Shown here: one piece after another, positions 26,116-35,336 of the stretch | Position numbering within the stretch: position 1 is the stretch's first letter | Layout of the letters: every line of letters starts with the position of its first letter | DNA from: Lacrimispora xylanisolvens | GTDB lineage: Bacteria; Bacillota; Clostridia; Lachnospirales; Lachnospiraceae | Assembly (NCBI RefSeq): GCF_002934545.1 | Contig: NZ_PTJA01000010.1 | Coordinates: forward strand, 62,001-126,000 | Length of the DNA stretch: 64,000 bases | Reading direction: 5' to 3' | Program-made: the position numbers and the translations under genes | Notes under the pieces: model-generated | Told to the model about the DNA's origin: nothing | What the model saw: the letters and a program-made list of their open reading frames with translations, nothing else | Databases searched by the model: none

Positions 26116-26366
26116 CTATGCTCCACATAGCAGCCCTAAAGACCCTCCACCTGTTTCTGGAGCAAGGGCTATAGCTATAGAAGCTAATGCCAAAATGCGA
26201 ACGCACTCTAATATTGTATCCCATGGCACTATTGTTTCATCTTTCGAAATTGACCATATGATTTTTGCATGTGAATCGATAGTTACCCCATTTGGTAATT
26301 CTAAAGGTAACGTATCCTTCCCACCTCCCAAACTTTCATTAATATATAGCCCTTCTTTGTTGTATC
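26116..26366 (-). pseudogene. C-terminal fragment of an Rhs-type toxin, truncated by IS66
   Basis: About 83 codons beginning at the IS boundary (YNKEGLYINESLGGG) and ending with a hydrophobic tail (ILALASIAIALAPE then GGGSLGLL). The intact Rhs protein at 29181 ends in a similar way: VTVPKDALEWAKNAG followed by a hydrophobic stretch, against TIVPWDTILECVRIL here. The frame continues into the insertion element for 25 further codons, giving a chimeric open frame from 26442 that is probably meaningless. Confidence 0.5.
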
Positions 26367-26388
26367 GTAAGCGCCTAAATTTCGGGCG
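26367..26388 (+). repeat. IS66 terminal inverted repeat, left
   Basis: Starts GTAAGCGCCTAAATTT; pairs with 28209-28230, one mismatch in 22. Confidence 0.85.
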
Positions 26389-26510
26389 GTAGTTCGATAT
26401 TGTCGTCGGGAATTTTGGTAATGAGTAGTTATTTACTCCCAAAACTCAAAATACCCCGGTTCCATTTGGAAACCGAAGCACCTTGACAATTCACATATAA
26501 TCTAACTGTT

Positions 26511-27428
26511 TTAATCTTCTTCCATAGCACGAGTTTCCAGAAATGTCTTTACTTCTTTGTTCCATGGTGCGAGCTTTTCCAGCTCTTCATCTTTCATCTG
26601 GTTATTCGGCTGCTTTTCAAGGAGAAGTTTCAGGTATTGGTAAACATTTACTCTGTTTGCTTTTGCATTCTCTACCATTGTGTAGATGATGGCACTTGTT
26701 TCAGCACCAGCCGGTGTGTCACTGAACAGCCAACCCTTACGGCCCACCACAAACGGGCGGATTGCGTTTTCACTTAAATTGTTTGAAAAACTGCACCTTC
26801 CGTCTTCCAGATATGTGGCAAGATACGGTTCCCGGTTTTGTATATAGGTCACCGCCTTCGCCATTCTTGATCCTCTGGTCGGCGACTGATCTTTAAGCCA
26901 CGTCAAGAATCCATCTACAACAGGCTTTTCCTTCTCCAGGCGGGCCTTTCGGATGGCTTCATAGTCCCCGGCATGTTTTTGCCGGATCTTCTTCTCCAGT
27001 TCAAAGAGTTGGTTGACATACATGACTCCCTGAACGGCTGGCTGCGTATAGTCAAGCTGTTTCCCCTTTGGGATTGCATCAATCAGATATCTTCGGATGT
27101 GCGCCCAGCATGCAGTGCGCTTTGCCTCCGGGACCTTATTATAGCCACTGTATCCGTCACACATCAGATATCCATGAAATCCTTCCAGAAACTCTGCGGC
27201 ATTATCTCCGGCACGGGTAGGGGAATACCGATAGATGATAACCGGGTCCTCTCCATCCTCCCCGCTGCGGAACAGTCACATATAAGACTGGGTCTGCGCC
27301 CGGCGTTCCGGTTCATGCTGCACCTGCAGGGGCGTCTCGTCAGCCATTACGAATGGTCGTGAGAGGAGTTTTCTCCTGAAATAGTCATACATGGGACGGT
27401 TTGCGGAAAATACGCTGTTTTCCGGCAT
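26511..27428 (-). pseudogene. IS66 transposase TnpC remnant
   Basis: The C-terminal 60% of a DDE transposase: RPFVMADETPLQVQHEP (first Asp), MCDGYSGYNKVPEAKR (second Asp region), RTACWAHIRRYLID, and SFSNNLSENAIRPFVVGRKG (catalytic Glu region). A TGA replaces the expected Trp codon in QTQSYM-LFRSG near 27277, and the N-terminal helix-turn-helix and zinc-finger half is deleted upstream of 27428. It cannot make an active transposase. Confidence 0.85.
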
Positions 27429-27465
27429 TTAGATATATAGTTTTTGGAGAATGGGAAACCACCTT

Positions 27466-28131
27466 TTATGATGTCCGGATTGCCTTTGGCTGATCGATAT
27501 CGATGCCAGACATGAGCCAGTCAAACTCCTTCCAGGTGAGGTTTCTGACCTCGGATTTGTCTCTCGGCCAACGGTAACGCCCCTGTGCTGTCAGGCGTTT
27601 GTAGATTAAGACAATGCCGTCCGGTTCCTTTAAGATGGCTTTGATCCCGTCACATCTGAGTCCGCAGAACAGGAAAAGTGCATGATCCATGTCCATGGAA
27701 AACTCTTCCTTAATAATTGCACAGAGTCCATCGAGGATCTCAGCCAACAGCTTCGGGTCTGCGGCATTGCTGATTTTTACCCTGAAGTTGTCCACCACAA
27801 GTTCGATTGTATGTGAAAAGTCAAGGTGCATTGCAGGTTTCGGCACATCTATGCACGGGGAAAATGGTTGCTGGCAAGAATCCGGACATATATCAACCCG
27901 GACCACTTCCTGTCGGGAAGTAAAGTCAAGTGCATATGTGTGGTCAGATGGCGCAGTTGTTTCAGGAATAGCACAGGCTTTCTTTCTGAGCCTGGTCACG
28001 GCATTGTAAAAACTGCTCGGTGGGACGTTGTTCTGCTCACACCACGCATTGTCTGCCAGTCCGCTATGGCGGCATTTGGTAATGAGTTTTACCCATTCTT
28101 CTTGGGATCGGCGTGAGTTATATTTAGCCAT
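27466..28131 (-). pseudogene. IS66 TnpA-TnpB fused by internal deletion
   Basis: An open frame of 221 codons. Residues 1-130 are TnpA-like (SQEEWVKLITKCRHSGLADN helix-turn-helix, later DPKLLAEIL), and residues 135-221 are TnpB-like (ALFLFCGLRCDGIKAILKEP, YKRLTAQGRYRWP, WLMSGI). The expected TnpA stop and TnpB start with its CGYTDMR segment are missing, so the two genes appear joined in frame at LLAEIL-DGLCAIIKEEF. A functional fusion is not known to me in this family; deletion during decay is the simpler reading. Confidence 0.75.
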
Positions 28132-28208
28132 AGCAGTCCTCCAAAATGAAAGTGTAGTAAAAAACTACTTGTCTACCATTATGAAGGAATATGATCTAAT
28201 TTACTATT

Positions 28209-28230
28209 CGCCCAAAATTTAGGCGCTTAC
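28209..28230 (-). repeat. IS66 terminal inverted repeat, right
   Basis: Inverse of 26367-26388 with one mismatch; ends CGCTTAC at the element boundary. Confidence 0.85.
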
Positions 28231-28287
28231 GAACCAACAATCATTGTCCATTTAAATTACTTCAACTACAATACTCTTCTTCCCCAT
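28231..28287 (-). pseudogene. Ablated second copy of the immunity gene, cut by IS66
   Basis: From an ATG at 28287 the first 11 codons (GKKSIVVEV) repeat the start of the intact gene at 29158 almost base for base (28254-28287 against 29125-29158). They are followed by TAA and then a second match, 28252-28231 against 28986-28965, corresponding to MDNGYWF at residues 58-64 of the intact copy. About 45 codons are deleted between the two segments, and the rest is replaced by the insertion element. This is a footprint of a duplicated immunity gene. Confidence 0.75.
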
Positions 28288-28315
28288 TTTTTGTCCACAA
28301 TTTATCATATATTAA

Positions 28316-29158
28316 TTACATTGAAGGTACTTTCCATTTTGCATAAGCGGAAGATGGCTGCCAATCTTCTCCATACGATTTTCTACAAGATCTTACCCAT
28401 CTAATAATTCCATTACAATTGTCATAATAATAATTTAGTATTAATTCAACGTCTTCTCTTTGCCATATCCTTACCAATTCCTGTAATATATCACGCCAAT
28501 GGTATAAAGTTATATCTACACCAGATAATCCATCACTTTCTGTATATTTCCAACATCCACCCACTTTTTTTATAAACATATTCCCATATACTGAAGCAAG
28601 CTCTATTAATTTATCCTGCACATCCTCATACGGTTTTCCTTTAATTTTTTCTAATTCTCTTTTTAACAGCAAAAGCATATCTTCTTCCGACAGCTTATCT
28701 GTATTATACTGTTCGATAAAATTTTGTGTTAATTTAGAATTCTCTTCATATAACTTTTTATACATTTCAGGAGTTGGATAAAGCCATTCTTCCATCTCTT
28801 TTATCTTCGCTCTTGATTCTTCCGCCTTTTCCTCCAGTTTCTTCAATCCGTATTGTTCAACCAAATCTAACAGTTGGTTCAGCACGGCAATCTGTTCTTC
28901 TTCGTTTTGAAAGGGCAGGAAGTCTAACTTGCAGTTTGGATCATCGGTTATTTCCTTTGATCTACCAAACCAATAACCATTGTCCATTTCCAAAGTATAA
29001 TCATTTCCATGATAACTTCTCTGAATCACTACACTTTGAACCAATCCATCTACCTCTCTGCTGAATCTCCAACGATATCCTTCATAATCTGCATATTGAA
29101 ATCCATATGGGACCAACCTTTTTTTCATTACTTCAACTACAATACTCTTCTTTCCCAT
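28316..29158 (-). CDS. Putative immunity protein for the adjacent Rhs nuclease toxin
   Basis: A hydrophilic, Lys/Glu-rich protein of 280 residues with no signal peptide and coiled-coil tendency in the middle (about 95-175). The first 70 residues (LVPYGFQY, WRFSREV, VVIQRSYHGNDYTLEMDNG) loosely resemble DUF4304-type proteins. AAAGGAGA precedes the ATG, and the gene starts 22 bp after the toxin stop on the same strand, the standard place for a cognate immunity gene. It was duplicated in the past (28231-28287). Function is inferred from position; no enzyme motif seen. Confidence 0.6.
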   Translation of the reverse strand: MGKKSIVVEVMKKRLVPYGFQYADYEGYRWRFSREVDGLVQSVVIQRSYHGNDYTLEMDNGYWFGRSKEITDDPNCKLDFLPFQNEEEQIAVLNQLLDLVEQYGLKKLEEKAEESRAKIKEMEEWLYPTPEMYKKLYEENSKLTQNFIEQYNTDKLSEEDMLLLLKRELEKIKGKPYEDVQDKLIELASVYGNMFIKKVGGCWKYTESDGLSGVDITLYHWRDILQELVRIWQREDVELILNYYYDNCNGIIRWVRSCRKSYGEDWQPSSAYAKWKVPSM

Positions 29159-29180
29159 TTTGTCTCCTTTTCAACTAATC

Positions 29181-32100
29181 TTAGTATGCTGCCTGACAAC
29201 TACCAAATACCTTAGAAAATATTTGTGCTGCTGCTTTCAAAAGCGCTACTGCAATGCCATCATCGAATAATCCAACACCAGATAAATTATCTGCAAACAA
29301 AATACCCGCTCCTACTACTGCTGCAGTTCCAACCACTACCAAACCAGCATTCTTCGCCCATTCCAATGCATCTTTTGGTACTGTTACCATTTCCTCCTGC
29401 GGTTGCTTTTTCTTTTTCTCATAGGACCAGAAGATCATTCCGGGATATTCTGCTTCAGTATGGTAATGAATGACTCTATTTGGATATCTTTGGCTGGGGA
29501 CATCGCAGTTAAATATAGCATTTAAGGATTCCCCCGGTATTGCAGTCCTTCCCTTATATCTTTTATCAGTATGATTCCTAGTTATTGCATCTACATATGC
29601 ATTTAACTGTACTTGTCCTCTGGCTTTACTATAGGCCGTATCATGCTTTAATTCATATACTTCTATCTGTCCAGCCGCATTATAATACAAATAATCCACT
29701 CTCCCCTTTCCCGTCGGCGTGGAATACCCCAGCTTTTTATCTTTTTCTAATCCATTTGGTATAGTCTGCTCCGGTAATAACCCCGGACAGCCTTTCATAT
29801 AGGACCTTAATGTCGTATGCGCATCATTCCCCTTCTCAATCAGATCGCGCCACCATTCTATTGCCTCCCCCAGTAAATCCACAAAATTTAAAGGGGAATT
29901 TAAGCAGTATATATAACTGTTTAAAGAGGAAGGACTATCCAGGTATCCCTTTTGAATATCCTCCCCCGCAAATCTTCCAATCTCCGGGACATACTCTCTG
30001 GCCTGAGCATAATAAGTACCAATTACTTCATCCGCTAAGTATCCGGTATAAGAGAAGGGCTGTATCTTTCCCGCATTTCCAAATTCGTCACAGCCAAATT
30101 CATCATACCCATAACGTTCCAATTCTTTTCCGGTATACCAAAGAAAACGAACCGGACTTCCCATCTCATCTAAAAGGGCAAAGCTGTCTACCCCGTTTTC
30201 TCTCATACCTTCCAGAGAATTTCCCCACAAATAGGTTTGACGTTTTCCTCCCCTTTCTAACGCCAGAAGGTCATGATGATCCTTTGTAATGTCAAGAAGG
30301 TATTCTGTGTCAACAGGATTTGCTTCGTCTCTTTTTTCTGTTGTTCTGACTCTTTGTCCCAGACCATTATATTCATGCCAGCTGCTTTTCCCATCTCTGG
30401 TTTCTGCTCTTTCAAGCCTTCCCATGGCATTATAACTGTATCTCTGCCAAAGGACATCATTCTCCCGGACCTCTGTCAGATTCCCTCTTAAGTCATACTG
30501 ATATGCGTACTTGGACGTTCCGTTTTTTTGAACCATCTGATCTGCAACATTATAGATATAATCGGTACGGTCTTCTCCTTCCACCATGAAAGTGCGGTTA
30601 TGAAACCTATCATACCCATATTCACGCAGGACTTGTCCATTCTGTTCCACAGTGGTCAGCCGTCCACTCCGGTCATAGTGATACCGGTAGTCTCCGCTTT
30701 CCTTAGGGATTCCTCTTCGGTATTTCCGGATTTGTGTTTTATTCTCCATGAGATCATACGCATATTGGTAGTCTTCCAATACCGTTTCACCGCTTTTATG
30801 AATCAGCTTCTTAAGCCTTCCCACATGATCATACGTCCAGCACGTAGTAAGATTGTCATTGCAGATTCTTTCTGCCAGTCTTCCAGCCGAATCATATTGG
30901 TAATTCACACGGGATTTACCATTTTTCACCTGGGTAAGGCGCAAAAGTTGGTCATAGGTATATTCGGTACGGTTCCCCTCTGGATCGATCACCGCTTTTC
31001 TTTCATCCATATCTCCGAATTCATACGCTATGCTCTGGCCCCGGTGGTTGGTTACCTTTTGGATTCTTCCATAACTGTCATACTCAGCGGTTGTGGTTCC
31101 CAACCAGTCTTCTATCTCCTTTAACTGCCGAAGCTGATCGTAGGTATATTTTACCACGTCTCCATTATCATATGCAATGCTCTCAAGCAGACCATCTATA
31201 GTGTACAAAAAGGAAGTGCTCCGTCCATCACGGTCTGTTCTTCGCAATACGTTTCCGGATGCATCGTGTTCATACTGTTCTTTATTTCCAAGTGGATTTA
31301 TTACAGATACTACCCTGCCTTCCAAATCCCTCTCATATAGCGTTAAGTGCAGGTTATGTTTATCCTGATTGATCCGCATGGCCTCTTCTAATTCCAGATT
31401 CCTCTCGGTGATATTTCCCGTGCGGAATACTGCGGTTACATTTCCTAATGGATCATAACCATACTTTGTTACATTCCCTTCTCCATCCTCAACGCTTACA
31501 AGTTTTCCCGACGAGGAATATCGATACGTCATTTTATTTTTGTTGGCATCCATCACAGCAGTTATACGTCCAACTGCGTCATAATCATATGATTTTTCCT
31601 GCCCATCACTGCTTTTTATAAATATGATGCGGTTTTCATTATCATAAGTGTAATGAATATGATATCCCTCAGCATCCCTCTTTTCTATTACGTTCTGATT
31701 TGCATCATAAGTATAATTTTCACTTTTACCATCTGGAAAAATAACCTTTTTTAAAAGCCCCCCTGGAAAATATTCATAAGAAGTTGTCCTTCCAATACCG
31801 TCCTTGACCAACAGCGGTTTTCCCATTGAATTATAACAAAAGGTAGTTATGTTTCCACGAATATCAGTTTCTTTAATTTTTCTCCCGCATGCATCATACT
31901 CCATCTGTTTCCAGTTTCCGGCCGGATCTGTGATCCTTGCTAAGTTTCCAGCAGCATCATATTCATATTGAGTTACCATGCCAAGAGAATCCGTTTCTTC
32001 TATTACTCTGTTTAATACATCGTAATGGTAACTGGTAGTTTTACCTCTTACATCTTTTATCTCCACCTTGTTTCCACAGGCATCATAAGCAAATTTCGTC

Positions 32101-34196
32101 TTCCCCCCTACTGCATCCTCATGTTGAATCAGTCGGTTGGATTTATCATAGGCAAGGTGTATATCTCCTCCATTTGGAAGTTTTACACTAATCGGATTTC
32201 CCATTTCATCATACTGGAATTCCGTCATATTCCCTTCTTGGTCCTCATATCGTTCCGGACGGTTGCAGGAATTATACCACATCTTTTGTGTTGACCCATC
32301 ATAATCCATGATGGCAATTACCTTTCCACTTGAATTATATTTGTACTCTTTTTCATATCCCATAGAATTTATGGTTTTAACAATATCGTTCTTTTCATTA
32401 TAAAAAAATCTGGTTACATTACCATTTCCATCTGTGGTCGAAGAAACTCTGTTTAGTATGTCATATTCGTACTGGATCATATTTTCCATTGGATCGATCA
32501 TACAGGTTACGTTCCCAGAGGAATCATAGCGCAGCTTTGTCTTCGAACCGTCCGGATATAAAATACTTTCCAATTGTTTTTTATCATCGTAGTTGAAGTA
32601 TGTAATATTTCCATTTGGATTTTCCACTTCCACAAGATTCCCTGATTTATCATAACGTCTTTTAGAACAGGCTCCATCCTGTTGTTTTATACAAATCAAT
32701 TTTCGGTTAATGTCATAGGTCATATTCGTCTTCTGCCCCAAAGCATTGACTATTTGTGTTAAATTTCCCCGGTTATCATATGAATACCGGGTCGTATTCC
32801 CGTTTTTATCCGTAAAACGAATCTTCTGATTCCTGTCATTATATTCAAATATCTCTTCCCCATCCTCATAAATGGTACGGACATTGCGCATTAGTTTATC
32901 ACATTCATAAATAACCAGATTTCCATTTTGCTCCAACATGTAGGTGCGGTTATTTTCATCATCATACCGAAACTCTGTCACACCCCCATCGGGCATGATC
33001 TGTTTTCTTACCCGGTCCGCTCCATCATACTCATTCTTTACTCCCAGTATATCCCGTGGCGTAATAATTCCATTTACCTTTCCATTCTCATTGTATTCAT
33101 AGGCATAGGTGTTTCCCATGGAATTGGTAAACCACCGCAACTTCCCATACTGGTATTTCAGACTGATCTTTCTTCCGGTATGATCCTCTACATAGATCAG
33201 TTTCCTTTCCTGATTATAGGTATAATTCAGCCTGCCTCCGGTTCCATTATCCGCACATTCTAAAAGTCCATCACTGTTGTACGTAAATTTACGGTTGTTT
33301 CCATTCCTGTCTTTCTGGCTGCATAGCTTTCCCTCCTGGTCGAATTCATAAACAGTACCATCTTCCCTCTCAAACTGGTAACCGTTTTCTGATTTGCTCA
33401 GTATTCCTCCATCTAACATAACCGGAGCATAACTATTCCCCAGCTTCCGGCAGTAAGGCAGTTCCCGGCCGTCTTCCATGACGATTCCTAACAGTTCTTC
33501 CTCTTTGATTTTTATCAGACGGACCCCATAATTATGATTCCATCCTTCTCCAAGTACCTGTTGGTCTCCGCAATCCATAGCATTATAGAACAGTTGAAAA
33601 CTTAACGGCATATTCCCATTTATGACAAGATCCTCTTTTTCGTATATATAATTTCCTGTGTTCATATTGATGGGATCTTTACCATAGACCTGACAAAGCT
33701 TATTCTTTCCAGCTACCCAGCGGAATACATTCTGGTAACGCTTTAAAAATGCAGCCCAGTTTATCTTCCCGTCATACCCCTGTCCAGATGTCACGGGAAT
33801 AATGACTCCTCCCTTTTTGCAGAGCAGGACAGAACTCATGCTGATAGCCTCTTCTCCCCCTACGGTTTCCGCCTTTCCGGTTCCTACTGCTGTATTTTCC
33901 CATTTATCAGCCAGATCCATGAAGCCTTCGCACTTGTGGTCCTTTTCATTCTTTCGGCACTCTCCAAAATACGGGATATTCTCACAGGCCTTGCAATCCT
34001 TACAGTTTACCTTTTTCTTTCCACCACTGGTATATCCATGACCGGTTGGAAGCTTAAGCTGGGTAATATTGCTTCCGTTGACACAGAAAAGCTTTGCTCC
34101 CTCCACCAGATACTCCTTACTGTCTGCTGCTTTCTGCGCCTGATTAAGCATCGATCCTGGTCCCTGACCTAAATTCATTTTACCTGCCTCACTCAT
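29181..34196 (-). CDS. PAAR-like/Rhs polymorphic toxin with PD-(D/E)XK nuclease-type tip
   Basis: A protein of 1671 residues. The N-terminus (about 25-145) is a DUF4280/PAAR-like cap with cysteine pairs (CKDCKACENI), the piece that sits on a VgrG spike. From about 190 (KDPINMNTGNY) to 1390 follow several dozen YD/Rhs repeats of the form YxYDxxGN. The core ends at REYVPEIGRFAGED and SYIYCLNSPLNFVDLLG (about 1443). The remaining 228 residues are variable tip: GKGRVDYLYYN...QIEVYELKHDT has the D...ExK arrangement of PD-(D/E)XK nucleases, followed by a hydrophobic tail. GAGGAGA precedes the ATG. The immunity gene follows directly and two VgrG-like genes lie upstream. Confidence 0.85.
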   Translation of the reverse strand: MSEAGKMNLGQGPGSMLNQAQKAADSKEYLVEGAKLFCVNGSNITQLKLPTGHGYTSGGKKKVNCKDCKACENIPYFGECRKNEKDHKCEGFMDLADKWENTAVGTGKAETVGGEEAISMSSVLLCKKGGVIIPVTSGQGYDGKINWAAFLKRYQNVFRWVAGKNKLCQVYGKDPINMNTGNYIYEKEDLVINGNMPLSFQLFYNAMDCGDQQVLGEGWNHNYGVRLIKIKEEELLGIVMEDGRELPYCRKLGNSYAPVMLDGGILSKSENGYQFEREDGTVYEFDQEGKLCSQKDRNGNNRKFTYNSDGLLECADNGTGGRLNYTYNQERKLIYVEDHTGRKISLKYQYGKLRWFTNSMGNTYAYEYNENGKVNGIITPRDILGVKNEYDGADRVRKQIMPDGGVTEFRYDDENNRTYMLEQNGNLVIYECDKLMRNVRTIYEDGEEIFEYNDRNQKIRFTDKNGNTTRYSYDNRGNLTQIVNALGQKTNMTYDINRKLICIKQQDGACSKRRYDKSGNLVEVENPNGNITYFNYDDKKQLESILYPDGSKTKLRYDSSGNVTCMIDPMENMIQYEYDILNRVSSTTDGNGNVTRFFYNEKNDIVKTINSMGYEKEYKYNSSGKVIAIMDYDGSTQKMWYNSCNRPERYEDQEGNMTEFQYDEMGNPISVKLPNGGDIHLAYDKSNRLIQHEDAVGGKTKFAYDACGNKVEIKDVRGKTTSYHYDVLNRVIEETDSLGMVTQYEYDAAGNLARITDPAGNWKQMEYDACGRKIKETDIRGNITTFCYNSMGKPLLVKDGIGRTTSYEYFPGGLLKKVIFPDGKSENYTYDANQNVIEKRDAEGYHIHYTYDNENRIIFIKSSDGQEKSYDYDAVGRITAVMDANKNKMTYRYSSSGKLVSVEDGEGNVTKYGYDPLGNVTAVFRTGNITERNLELEEAMRINQDKHNLHLTLYERDLEGRVVSVINPLGNKEQYEHDASGNVLRRTDRDGRSTSFLYTIDGLLESIAYDNGDVVKYTYDQLRQLKEIEDWLGTTTAEYDSYGRIQKVTNHRGQSIAYEFGDMDERKAVIDPEGNRTEYTYDQLLRLTQVKNGKSRVNYQYDSAGRLAERICNDNLTTCWTYDHVGRLKKLIHKSGETVLEDYQYAYDLMENKTQIRKYRRGIPKESGDYRYHYDRSGRLTTVEQNGQVLREYGYDRFHNRTFMVEGEDRTDYIYNVADQMVQKNGTSKYAYQYDLRGNLTEVRENDVLWQRYSYNAMGRLERAETRDGKSSWHEYNGLGQRVRTTEKRDEANPVDTEYLLDITKDHHDLLALERGGKRQTYLWGNSLEGMRENGVDSFALLDEMGSPVRFLWYTGKELERYGYDEFGCDEFGNAGKIQPFSYTGYLADEVIGTYYAQAREYVPEIGRFAGEDIQKGYLDSPSSLNSYIYCLNSPLNFVDLLGEAIEWWRDLIEKGNDAHTTLRSYMKGCPGLLPEQTIPNGLEKDKKLGYSTPTGKGRVDYLYYNAAGQIEVYELKHDTAYSKARGQVQLNAYVDAITRNHTDKRYKGRTAIPGESLNAIFNCDVPSQRYPNRVIHYHTEAEYPGMIFWSYEKKKKQPQEEMVTVPKDALEWAKNAGLVVVGTAAVVGAGILFADNLSGVGLFDDGIAVALLKAAAQIFSKVFGSCQAAY

Positions 34197-34230
34197 TGCT
34201 TTTCTCCTCTCTTTCCCCTGTTTTAACTAT

Positions 34231-34773
34231 TTATCTCAAGATGCTGCTGCCAGTTAAACTTACCTCCTTAAGATTCAGACCAATTGCTCCCCGTTCCAGC
34301 AGACTTTCCGCTAGATCCATACGGATTATTACTGCACTTTCAGTTCCTGTCCTGATACGAAACAGAGGAATTCCTGTCATTTTACTCCGATCCAAAATAA
34401 GTTCCCGCTGCCCAGGTTCCGGCTTTTGCGCCAGACAGTCCTCTTCTTCCAGCACCGGACTAAAGTAAGAGGCGCACTCTCCTTTATCTGTATCAAAAAG
34501 TACAAAAAACAAAAACGGAATATTGGAATCGTATAAGCCAGTTACTTCCATAGCTGCCCTTGATAGCAGAAAAACAGGTTTCTCAATGATATCAGGAAAT
34601 ATGCCATCTATACCAAGCTTTGCATTTAGCAATACATAAGAAGGAATGGTCTGATACTCCTTCCTGTTTAGCTTTCTTACATCAATGGACTGGTTTATAT
34701 TCATAATCTGCAAAAGGGGATTCTTTTCTTCGTTGGTCAGTATAAAATATTTTAAGTTTCCCTGGTACGCCAT
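34231..34773 (-). CDS. Unknown protein of the VgrG-Rhs cassette, Imm11/DUF1629-like
   Basis: A protein of 180 residues. The C-terminal pattern (GIPLFRIRTGTESAVIIRMD, then ERGAIGLNLKEV) loosely resembles the Imm11/DUF1629 fold found beside PAAR-like proteins, where such proteins may help load or tether the effector. No signal peptide or enzyme motif. It overlaps the upstream gene by 22 bp and precedes the Rhs gene by 34 bp, so it belongs to the operon. Confidence 0.5.
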   Translation of the reverse strand: MAYQGNLKYFILTNEEKNPLLQIMNINQSIDVRKLNRKEYQTIPSYVLLNAKLGIDGIFPDIIEKPVFLLSRAAMEVTGLYDSNIPFLFFVLFDTDKGECASYFSPVLEEEDCLAQKPEPGQRELILDRSKMTGIPLFRIRTGTESAVIIRMDLAESLLERGAIGLNLKEVSLTGSSILR

Positions 34774-35321
34774 ATAATCTCCCCCTCTCCCTGATACCTG
34801 CCGAAAAAGGCAGAAAAATCTTCTGCCTTTTCTGCCCTTTGAAAGGCTTCTGTTTCCATTATTTCATCTGCCAAGTCCGCGCACAGCTGACGTACGGCCG
34901 CATAGTAATATTCCACACAAACTCTGCGGACCGCGTCCTCCTCATACCTCCAGATCCTGGGATACTTTTTCCTTAAATCTGCCATTACTGATTTCATATC
35001 ATCCTCAAAGCACTCAAAAAAGCCGGATGGACGCCAGTACAATTCCACTGGATCCGGATCAAAATAAAATTCGTTATTATATAAAGACAGCAAAAACTCA
35101 TAGCTTCCTGTTTGCAGACTGGTATTGAGATAACAGATCCCAAGCCAGGACCACTTTTTCTCTTTCTTTGCCGCCTCTTCTAATAACTGAACAAAAGGCT
35201 CCAAAGCCTGCTTCCTCCACTCTTTGTTCTGGTAATCAAGTTCCAGCCTGCGGCACTTTAATATAAATATCTTATCTTCCGCATTTTGGGCGGCTTTTTC
35301 CAGTTCTTTTATCCGACCCAT
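34752..35321 (-). CDS. Unknown helical protein of the VgrG-Rhs cassette
   Basis: A predominantly alpha-helical protein of 189 residues rich in aromatic and charged residues (ELDYQNKEWRKQ, WSWLGICYLN, RYEEDAVRRVCVEYYYAAVR). No family was recognised. ATG 35321 (one codon after a GTG) follows AGGAGG. It lies 15 bp after VgrG2 and overlaps the next gene, which suggests a dedicated accessory of this secretion cassette, for example an adaptor between spike and effector. Confidence 0.5.
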   Translation of the reverse strand: MGRIKELEKAAQNAEDKIFILKCRRLELDYQNKEWRKQALEPFVQLLEEAAKKEKKWSWLGICYLNTSLQTGSYEFLLSLYNNEFYFDPDPVELYWRPSGFFECFEDDMKSVMADLRKKYPRIWRYEEDAVRRVCVEYYYAAVRQLCADLADEIMETEAFQRAEKAEDFSAFFGRYQGEGEIIWRTRET

Positions 35322-35336
35322 CACACTTCCTCCTGT

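Larger units (their letters stand above)
26367..28230 (-). mobile_element. Degenerate IS66-family insertion sequence
   Basis: Terminal inverted repeats of 22 bp with one mismatch bound the element: GTAAGCGCCTAAATTTCGGG and two further bases at 26367-26388, and its inverse at 28209-28230, starting with the GTAAGCG typical of IS66. Inside are remnants of tnpA/tnpB and tnpC. At 1864 bp it is well short of the usual 2.4-2.7 kb. The 8 bp outside the ends (GTTGTATC and GAACCAAC) do not match, so the expected target duplication is absent, which suggests adjacent deletion or recombination after insertion. Confidence 0.85.

Noticed and set aside
26367-26442. First 25 codons of the open frame 26116-26442 as part of a real gene
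   Set aside because: They lie in the insertion element's end and have no ribosome site; the frame is a fusion by chance.
30528-31124. Plus-strand open frame of 198 codons opposite the Rhs gene
   Set aside because: Arises from the repetitive codon pattern of YD repeats on the other strand; no ribosome site.
29867-33700. Apparent repeat array that could be taken for tandem DNA repeats or CRISPR
   Set aside because: Repetition is at protein level (YD motifs); spacing and sequence are irregular, with no constant repeat of 24-40 bp.
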